A stretch of 64,000 bases of DNA from Hyalella azteca. Taxonomy: Eukaryota > Arthropoda > Malacostraca > Amphipoda > Hyalellidae. Positions 57,601 through 64,000 of the stretch are shown here, piece after piece. Numbering within the stretch: the stretch's first letter is position 1; the number at the start of each line of letters is the position of its first letter. The stretch is from positions 23,629 through 87,628 of the forward strand of contig NW_025930463.1 of the NCBI RefSeq assembly GCF_000764305.2. Reading direction: 5' to 3'. Position numbers and translations under genes: made by a program. The notes beneath the pieces are model-generated. The model was given only the letters and a program-made list of their open reading frames with translations. It was not told where the DNA came from and did not search any database.

Positions 57601-60348
57601 GCTTCCTTTGCAGCTTGTAGTAGCGCTCCTTCATGTTGCGCAGAGCAACCTATAACACAATGTTGCACAGAGCAACCAATAACACAATGTTGCACAGAGT
57701 AACCTAAAACACAAGGTTGCACAGAGCAACTAATAACACAATGTTGCACAGAGCAACCTATAACACAATGTTAGGGGCTGCATTTAGGCAAATGAGTGAT
57801 TTACTAAGTGTTTTAAATTAATTCTCTCTTTTGTGTCCCCAGTGCTTTAAAACTAATAAAGTGCCTGCAAGTTAAAGTTAAATTAATGCATGTGAATAAG
57901 AATTGTTGAAGCGAGTCAATTTTCCATGTTCCTGCTTATCTGGGGCTTATACTGATTTGTCAACCACTCATACTGCCTACTGTACATGAGCCTGCTTTAT
58001 GGCAATGAAGACTTCCTTGCTGTCCTGTCACTGACCTACTAAGATTATCCTGGCTCTTAAATAGGTAAGTCAAGGGAATACTCTTGCCACGCATCTCAGT
58101 CCTAAATTTTAATTATTGAATGTTATCAGTGAATTTTGTATATGTCATCAATCATCCCTTAAAATTGATTTAGAGTTTTGGATTAGGTAGTTGAATATGT
58201 ACTTATGTGTTTAAAGTGTACTTATGCGTTTCAATTGTTATTGTTGCATAGATTTTATGTGTTCTTGTTCCTGCACTTTTGCAGAGTGGCCAACATGAAG
58301 CATATTCTGGGCCAACAACAATGGAGCATATTCTCCCAACAACAATTGCACAGAGCAACCTATAACACAATGTTGTGCAGAACAACCAATAACACAGTGT
58401 TGCACAGAGCAACCTATAACACAATGTTGTGCAGAACAACCAATAACACAGTGTTGCACAGAGCAACATATAACATAATGTTGTGCAGAGCAACATATAA
58501 CACAATCTTGTGCAAAGCAACATATAACACAATGTTGGGCAGAGCAACCAATGACAAAATGTTGCACAGAGCCACCATTGACACAATGTTTCGCAGAGCT
58601 AGCAATGACACAATGTTGCACAGAGCAACCATTGACACAATGTTGCACAGAGCAACCAATGACACAATGTTGCACAGAGCAACCAATGACGCAATGTTGC
58701 GCAGAGCAACCAATGACACAATGTTGCACAGAGCAACCATTGACGCAATGTTGCGCAGAGCAACTTAAAATGGCAGACACATAATGGATGAGCATCAAGA
58801 TTGCCCTGAAGCATTCATGTACTCTGATATATACCAAGTACTCTCAAGAACTGTGTGTAAATGACTCATTAGTTCTTAAATAAAAGAGAAGCCATCATTA
58901 GCCATGTGCCAAGAGTATTGGTACTTCGCTTGTTAGCTAAGTTTAATGATTGTTAAGTAAAAGATAATTATTTATGCTGAACACTAGAAATTAACTGTGA
59001 CAATTTTATAGCTCTACAATCACTAGCATTTAGAATATCTTCACTCAATTTAATGTGGTCAATTAGATGAACAAATATTTAAACTACACAAAATTTAGGT
59101 AAATTTAGCCACAGTTCCTTCTAAGAGGTTTATCCAATGGTGGCCACATAGGTACTAAACTGCAGAGTTATTCAAGTACATGAAATCAAAAGGCACAACT
59201 ATGCAAGCAGAATTTTCAAATCTATGAACATAAAATCAAGGGCAGACAATGAAATAGAAATGCATCTAAATTTTCATGTACATACTGGTAGTTTAGCCAT
59301 TTCCATACCTACTTCTTTTTATTTTATCCATGGTCTTACAGTGATTTTAAATTCCAAGTCAAAAGATCCAGCATCTGAGAAGGTAAACTAGTAAATAAAT
59401 CGAAAAATATACCATGATTTCAATGTTGATGAAAGAACCACAAAAATATGCAAAACAAACCAATTTCATTTTCACATCCTATATTTTTTTGTACTACACT
59501 ACACACTTTGCTCACAATAATGCAATCGCAACACAATAACCATACCTGTGAGCTTATACTATCAGCAAAATGAAATAATCCAAGTGATCTGTAACTCTAT
59601 TTTACAGCATAATGATGCAAAAAAAAAATCTTGCACATACCCTGGAACTTCATTTGGGGAATTTTCAAAACTTCAATTTTTGCCACAATCCATCAAGTGA
59701 AACTGAATTCCTTTTATTATTAATTAATGAGAAATAACCATATCTATTGAGGATATCATAAGGAAGAAACACATAGGGTGATGCTGGTATCCTTGATACT
59801 TTCTTGGTCTATACTTATGAGACTCAAAAATGAAGAGTCTAAAAAAGTCTCTGCTTGGTGACTATGATGATTGTCAAGTATAAGCCTTCACACAGCATGC
59901 AAAAAAATACCATCATGCCTTTAATTTGGAAAGGAATATTTACTTCTAAAGAGTCAAAGAAGTAACAGAAATTTAAAAGAAATTAACATAAAACTCACCT
60001 GTAATGCATATGTTGACCCATCAATGTCCAGATCTTCACGTGGGCTCTGCTGTGGGCTGGAGATAGGAAACAAATTAATTGAATGATAGGAATGATAGAC
60101 CAAAAAGAAAATATAAGCCTCTACAATCCTTAATTATTTGTGAGCTATCATTATGTATAGGTTGGGCAAATAAAGGTTAGATAATTTTTGAATACATGCA
60201 TAAAATATCAAATATAATTGAAATTTTTCTCTTTCATATGCAGTGAATATAGGTATACATCATACATGACAGAGATGGCTTCCATACTTCAATAATTTCC
60301 TTTTATATTTATAATCCATTACACTTACCTGTTAACATTTTTTGACAT
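48367..60348 (-). CDS. Coiled-coil adaptor with C-terminal ubiquitin-binding zinc finger (spindle-F / TAX1BP1-TBKBP1-like), 11 exons
   Basis: Minus-strand exons: 60348-60329, 60056-59999, 57649-57524, 56789-56637, 56120-56051, 55654-55617, 55315-55176, 52577-52378, 50112-50067, 49687-49627, 48693-48367. All phases close at 412 residues. Residues 20-140 are coiled coil (Y-A-L-Q-V-A-L-R-N-M-K-E-R-Y, E-E-E-N-Q-R-L). Residues 145-300 are acidic and Ser-rich with a short helix around 240. C378-x2-C381...H397-x3-H401 followed by F-E-D-I-N-V-D-F matches the C-terminal finger of TAX1BP1/NDP52/CALCOCO1, which binds ubiquitin and myosin VI. There is no SKICH domain. Arthropod spindle-F, partner of the TBK1/IKK-epsilon-like kinase Ik2, is the best guess from size and coil. 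The start is supported by AACAG/GTAAGTG right after a six-codon first exon. Confidence 0.75.
49290..49600. mobile_element. Inverted partial copy B of the 47.5-kb TIR element
   Basis: About 170 bases (from AAAATGCACAATTGTGCTCG to CACTCACTGCAGTGAGTACT) match copy A in reverse orientation, followed by a decayed GTGTGTCACTATTTGGAC arm. It lies in the last intron of the zinc-finger adaptor gene. Confidence 0.7.
49688..49812. repeat. About 51-bp repeat carrying acceptor-like copies of adaptor exon 10
   Basis: TATATAATGATAACTATGAT recurs. On the minus strand each unit ends TGTGTCGGCAGG, resembling the real acceptor TGTGTTGCAG/GGGCGG at 49688. Confidence 0.55.
50510..50757. repeat. Degenerate ACGTACCAGTTT minisatellite
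   Basis: About a dozen ACGTACCAGTTT cores separated by aagtaccaa-type spacers, in an intron of the adaptor gene. Confidence 0.75.
50843..50926. repeat. Short tandem duplication
   Basis: CAGACCCTGGCCGCCACAAT followed by atct(t/g)-type tail appears twice with 46-base spacing. Confidence 0.7.
52085..52405. repeat. Tandem copies of the adaptor exon 8 3' edge and donor
   Basis: The edge sequence tcaccaacatcaagacaagc with aatgagtgt recurs in the intron near 52091, 52193 and 52300 before the genuine exon end at 52378. Units of about 75 and 108 bases include acaccattctttacattatt and acataatacaaaag spacers. Confidence 0.85.
52378..52577 (-). CDS. Adaptor gene exon 8: acidic segment and short helix
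   Basis: Residues 202-268. An acidic Ser stretch (S-S-E-E-E-D-S-D-C-D) is followed by M-D-V-I-M-D-E-V-Q-R-Q-N-L-A-L-R-A-L-L, an amphipathic helix that may be a partner-binding site (inference). Acceptor TCCAG/ATACCG. The donor GTTG/GTGAGG leaves one base and joins exon 9 as D-V-D-C-E-A-Y. Reading through would end the protein after G-E-E-I-V. Confidence 0.8.
52903..53357. repeat. 31-bp minisatellite, about 15 copies
   Basis: Unit tagtgttactgatcttcaaa + gacacgagact. It is located in the intron between adaptor exons 7 and 8. A 12-bp-arm palindrome (TCACAATCTCAT with its inverse) lies just to the left near 52826-52855. Confidence 0.85.
53380..54750. other. Intron sequence of mixed composition
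   Basis: 53.8-54.7 kb is GC-richer than the surrounding intron and has open frames on both strands (for example L-Q-S-D-L-K-A-A-Y-L-H-S). It may be a decayed mobile element, but no family could be named. Confidence 0.3.
54751..54899. mobile_element. About 149-bp MITE
   Basis: Left GGACCCATACTTTCAAAA and right (inverted) GGGGCCATACTTTCAAAA, both followed by a GTAAGT-containing stretch. The right arm shares CGCTAAGTGAACGTAA with the ends of the 10.2/62.5-kb elements. Confidence 0.65.
56134..56173. repeat. Perfect 17-bp-arm hairpin next to adaptor exon 5
   Basis: CTAAATTGTTATACCCA, six-base loop, exact inverse. A third direct copy of TAAATTGTTATACCCA follows about 45 bases on. It sits just upstream of the exon 5 acceptor on the transcribed strand, within the polypyrimidine region. 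Confidence 0.7.
56360..56665. repeat. 49-bp tandem repeat carrying the adaptor exon 4 donor, 6 copies
   Basis: ctacgcacctggtttctgag recurs at 56384, 56433, 56482, 56531, 56580 and 56629. Each unit contains the last ~28 bases of exon 4 and its GTGCGT donor plus about 21 intron bases. The pyrimidine run CTCTCTCTTACCAG in each unit also looks like an acceptor. Confidence 0.92.
56637..56789 (-). CDS. Adaptor gene exon 4: second coiled-coil segment
   Basis: Residues 69-119, from E-S-S-I-K-L-R-E-K-N-L-Q-L to D-N-K-R-L-R-N-Q, a continuous heptad-compatible helix. Acceptor TTAAAG/GAAAGC, donor ACCAG/GTGCGT, both phase 0. The last ~28 exon bases with the donor are repeated five more times in the intron at 49-bp spacing. 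Confidence 0.88.
57524..57649 (-). CDS. Adaptor gene exon 3: first coiled-coil segment
   Basis: Residues 27-68, V-A-L-R-N-M-K-E-R-Y-Y-K-L-Q then an E-E-E-N-Q-R-L heptad run. Acceptor TTATAG/GTTGCT, donor GCAG/GTAAGC, both phase 0. The exon's first 15 bases and its acceptor belong to a 27-bp unit that is repeated upstream in the intron. Confidence 0.85.
57641..57775. repeat. 27-bp tandem repeat carrying the adaptor exon 3 acceptor, about 5 copies
   Basis: Unit cagagcaacctataacacaa + tgttgca. The first copy includes the true acceptor (TTATAG/GTTGCT on the minus strand) and first exon bases. Confidence 0.9.
58345..58768. repeat. Secondary 27-bp array related to exon 3 acceptor, about 15-16 copies
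   Basis: Same unit as at 57641-57775, 570 bases further upstream in the same intron. Subgroups read ATTGACACAATG, CCAATGACACAATG and ATATAACACAATG, showing local homogenisation. Because 27 is a multiple of three, several frames on both strands stay open for 100-200 codons; these are not taken as genes. Confidence 0.9.
58770..59998. other. Rest of adaptor intron 2
   Basis: AT-rich intron, no feature found. Confidence 0.5.
60329..60348 (-). CDS. Adaptor gene exon 1 (six codons plus two bases)
   Basis: ATG at 60348-60346 starts M-S-K-N-V-N-S, and the donor AACAG/GTAAGTG is near perfect. It leaves two bases, which exon 2 (60056-59999) requires. It yields N-S-P-Q-Q-S-P-R-E-D-L. An alternative start exon at 61150-61053 is also phase-compatible but its donor (GG/GTTAAA) is weak. 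Confidence 0.6.
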
Positions 60349-62512
60349 TATGGTGAATACTGCAGTGCAGACACAAATTATAAATCCAGCAGTTTTGGAT
60401 GGATTTTATTGTTTCATTCTTTAGGCTTGAAACAGTTGACTGACAATCTAGATTCATGAGAAAATTCTCACACACACACTTTGAATCACTAGTTTTAATA
60501 AATTTTCATTTTTTATATGGTTTTCCTTGTTAATTTTCACCTTTCTGTATCCAAAAAGTAAAAAAAATTAAAATTATCAAAGGCAGAAGGTGCAAGTTAG
60601 CATTTAATATATATATTTAGTTAGTATTAGATAGCAGGATCAGCTTGTAAAAACATGGGTGGTCAATGGCAAGAGAATTCTTTGATTTTAATTTTCAGGG
60701 TAGAACAAATTTATCAGGTGACATTGGTTGATCAACTCCCGCATTTTGATCACCCAATGTCAACCTGTATTTTCTGCTATCCAAATACATGAGTCCAGCT
60801 GGTCCAGGGTCCTCAAAACCAGACGTGAAAATGTTCATAGAAAATTGACAGAGATTCAATAAAAATATTTTATGTTTTCTGGATATATCTGAACATTCTC
60901 TATTGGCTAATTTGATCCAAAAATTCACTTCACTTAGAGCTTTACATGCTTGTCAGTGGTCAGACAAACATTTTAAGAGTAAATTTGAAATTTTATAAGT
61001 GAAATTGCAAGTTTTCTTAACACATGATTTGCAGCCATTTATTTTTTTTAACCCAGTCCAACTCATCTTAGCTTTACGTTTGCGAGCTTGAGGGCCTCTT
61101 AGACTCGAGACAGGAGTCAGTGGTGCACTGGTGGGTATTCTCCTAGACATTTCCTACACTGATGGTCCATCAGAGAATGACAAGTCTGGAAGACAGTCCA
61201 CTGTGCAGTGCAGAGAGTGGATGAATATTGCAAGATCTTTGGCGACGCTTCAGTAGCAAAATTTATGCCTTCAGAAGATCTTGCCGACACATTTTGATTT
61301 AAATTCTTGCATTTAATATATTTGTCAGTCTTCGGGCAACTATTTAGAAAAAAGTAAGGTTTCCGGTACGTTGAGAGGATCAGGATGCAGTGAAGCTTGC
61401 CCGGAAATCAGTTGCAAGGAGTTCCCGCCAAAATATAATATGCAAATGTAAACAACAAATTTACGATTGCATAGTTGTGGTCACATTGGAGTGGTCAGAT
61501 TGCATTATCACATGTTCAGTTGACACTTGCTGTACAATCGGACTGTTTTTAAGGTAAAATTAGTTATTTGGGGTAACATGTGCATACAACCTTGTAAATT
61601 AGTTTGTGGCTTGTAAATAGTTTTTTAATACTCAGCATAAATGGCTTTTCATTAAAAATTACCTGGCAACGCATCTTGAAATTGGTTGGCAACGCTTTTG
61701 GCTTAAAAACCTATATATTGGCAATGCACCGACGCTGCTTCCACCCTCTGCACAGGACTGGAAATAATGCAACATCAGACGTACTGATACGCCTGTAATT
61801 AAATCTGCAACATGCTGCGTAATTGCAAATATTCACACTAATTCCGCAGGATGTGTAAAATTACAAGTGAATTATAACTCAATACCGCGCATTGTTGCCG
61901 TGACAAAATCTACGGAATCTCAGCCGGAAAGTTCACGAATCACGAGCAGCAAGCTAACATACCGAGAGCAACTTTCATGCTCGCAGTATAGCTCATGGAA
62001 CAACCATAACTTGAATGCAACGGACGACGCACAACTCGGTGGACAGCGGCTTTGCAACATCACACTGATTGAAACAAACATGTAGTCCTCACTGCATCAC
62101 TCCTCACGGTTCGCAGTGTTCAAGCGACTTTGATTGCTATAGTATAGGTCGGTCGGCTTTCGTGCTACTACCGGCAACTTTATAATTTTCAAGAATTTTG
62201 GATCTTTCAAACAATCTACTCTATTAAACAGTGAGTTGATATGTTTTTGCAACCAAATAAATTAATTATATTTGTTCTGAAGTGCTTTATTGTATTCAAG
62301 GAAGAATGAGCATGTTCTTTTCGGTGCAATCGGGTGTGGCATTCTCATTCTGGGGTGTGGCATCTCATTCTCATAGAACAGCGATACGGTCATTACGATG
62401 TTATTTAAACTTGATTTCAACCATCTATACATAAAACCAATGGTTTATCACGTTAATTTGGTAATTTGTACGTAGTATGCAGCGAGTAATGGCAATATAT
62501 CTAAAAGTTAAC
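60349..62512. other. Upstream region of the adaptor gene
   Basis: Presumably holds the adaptor gene's promoter. Short open frames at 61604-61798 and 61867-62085 have no family resemblance. No clear TATA/initiator pair was seen. Confidence 0.4.
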
Positions 62513-63465
62513 CTGGGGCCGGATTATCAAAACATTGCTAAGTACACGTAGCGACTTATGTATGGCGTAAGTGCTGATATGAAGAAGTAACTCTAGCGGT
62601 GGTATTATCAAAACATTTGCACGGGAAGCTACGTACAAGAAGCCGTATGTAGCTCTACGCCTGCTCGGAGATGTCATAAGTGGAGTTATGTAGACGTTTT
62701 GAGTGTGCCAAAGCAATATAAAACTATTGATTTACTTGCAACACGGTGAATTGTGATAGAATTTTGTAAATAATTCAACATAGGCATAATATGTGATCGT
62801 GCTAAATGGTGCTTTTTGAGAAAAAAATTTCAATTAAGTTATGCCAGCTAATTTCTTTTCTTTTTGTGCTATAATTTGCAAGCAAATCTTGATATTTATA
62901 TCTAAGAGTTTTATGATCATTCACTAAAATTATATCTTCATGACTTTTTGATTCAAAACCAAGTGGAGTTTGACAAGCCAACCATTTTTCTAGCTACGTA
63001 CACAAATTCCTTTCTTTCTCCGCTGATAGTTGAACTCCAACTCACAAAATGTTCTAAATTCTAGGTAGCTCTCTAAAAAGTCCTCAAATTTTGAATGGGA
63101 ACATGTAATTTTTTGCCTTGATTGCAAAAATTTACAATCAAGGAGTTGTCATTGCTATTTAGGAAACGTCTCGCTCATTTCTCCATATGCTCCCTAGTCA
63201 GTCAACGCAGATGACGCTGACACAATACAACCTCCTTTCATCCATGCGCACTGCGTACTGAGTTGACAGGAGCTAGGAAAGGCAAATTTGAAGCCTCTGA
63301 ATGGTCAGTTACTTGGATGGTTTTGATAATACCTTTTCAGATGAGTCTTGCATAAGACAGTTTTGTTAATGCCAAATTTTGACTGACTTAGGCAATATGT
63401 AACTTTTTGAACGTAAGTACAAAAAGTTACATGTACTTAGCGAAGTTTCGTTAATCTCTGCCCTG
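62513..63465. mobile_element. TIR element copy 2
   Basis: Direct-orientation copy of the 10159-11115 element, from GGGGCCGGATTATCAAAACA to TTAATCTCTGCCCT, with many substitutions and small indels along its length. Confidence 0.75.
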
Positions 63466-63736
63466 CTTTCCTTAGCTACGAGAACCTAATATGTTCGATA
63501 CTATCTCAACGATTTTCCAGAGAAGCGGAAACTAGTAAAAAATTCATGATTAAGCTAGATCCTCAAATTTCTCAAATTCTTTCACTTTAATTAATTCTCA
63601 AATGATGTTAAGGCATTTCTTGACTCGATCAACAATTCTACGGACTCGCCAGCAGACTCGCCTGCGGACTTGCGTAACTGGGCCACTCATATATCCTTAA
63701 ATACTTAACAGATCTGTATGAATGTTTGAATATGAG

Positions 63737-63875
63737 TATTAATTATCGATACGCTGCCACATGAATTAATACAGATTTTTGCATGAATTATTTCCTAACC
63801 TAACCTAGCCTAACCTAATAATAAGTCATGTAAAAATCTGTAATAATTCCTGTGGCAGCGTATCGATAATTAATA
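63737..63875. mobile_element. 139-bp foldback/MITE with telomere-like loop
   Basis: TATTAATTATCGATACGCTG (plus about 30 further bases, few mismatches) at the left is inverted at the right end. The loop contains five CCTAA-type units (63794-63819), the arthropod TTAGG telomere repeat in reverse. Confidence 0.7.
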
Positions 63876-64000
63876 CCGTAAAATGGGGTAACTTAGACCA
63901 CTTTTTTTTATAAATGATGCCATTTTTTTACTAGCTAAATTAAACTTGAATTGAAACATGCAAAATACAGGTCTATACGCTAGCTTCACTCACCATAAAT
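63874..64000. mobile_element. Second copy of the 199-bp MITE, truncated by the window edge
   Basis: Starts TACCGTAAAATGGGGTAACT and follows the 42565 copy nearly base for base to the end of the window. It abuts the foldback element with a shared TA. Confidence 0.85.

Noticed and set aside
58205..58837. 187- to 199-residue repeat proteins on both strands
   Set aside because: The 27-bp array stays open in several frames because 27 is a multiple of three. The array lies in an intron and derives from a splice junction.
61053..61150. Alternative first exon of the adaptor gene (M-S-R-R-I-P-T-S)
   Set aside because: Phase fits but the donor GG/GTTAAA is weak. The 60348 start has a near-perfect GTAAGTG donor and also fits.

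Overview
This window looks like arthropod nuclear DNA, most likely crustacean. It is AT-rich, its genes are broken by short introns, promoters carry arthropod-type initiators (TCAGT), and a (CCTAA)n telomere-type tract is present. The species is inferred; it is not read from a marker gene. About 60% of the window is intron, repeat or small transposon.

Three genes can be modelled exon by exon with closed reading frames. (1) A plus-strand two-exon bZIP factor (8484-10025) has a TATA/initiator promoter just upstream. (2) The main gene is a minus-strand MYST acetyltransferase of the KAT6/MOZ-MORF/enok family. It has eleven coding exons (38438 to 15537) and a probable non-coding first exon near 45.0-45.3 kb. 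Its domain order is winged helix, second winged helix, double PHD finger, basic and His-rich linkers, MYST catalytic domain, AT-hook, and an enormous Ser/Met/Gln-rich tail. All phases close and give about 4998 residues, more than twice human KAT6A. (3) A minus-strand coiled-coil adaptor (60348 to 48367, about 412 residues) ends in a TAX1BP1/NDP52-type ubiquitin-binding zinc finger and is probably spindle-F-like.

Layout: 1-8.3 kb is AT-rich, with a 27-bp minisatellite and a TIR element. 8.4-10.0 kb is the bZIP gene. 10.2-11.1 kb is a TIR element with a second copy at 62.5-63.5 kb. 11.1-15.5 kb is low-information DNA and probable KAT6 3' UTR. 15.5-45.3 kb is KAT6, whose first intron holds a LINE 3' fragment and a MITE. 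45.3-48.3 kb is intergenic with TIR elements. 48.4-60.3 kb is the zinc-finger adaptor gene. 61-64 kb is mobile-element DNA.

The most unusual signal is recurrent. At five exon-intron junctions in the two minus-strand genes, the exon edge plus its splice site has been tandemly copied into the neighbouring intron, with units of 27, 49, about 51, 80 and 75-108 bp. This leaves rows of decoy donors or acceptors beside the real ones. One such unit has been amplified a second time into a 420-bp array at 58.3 kb.
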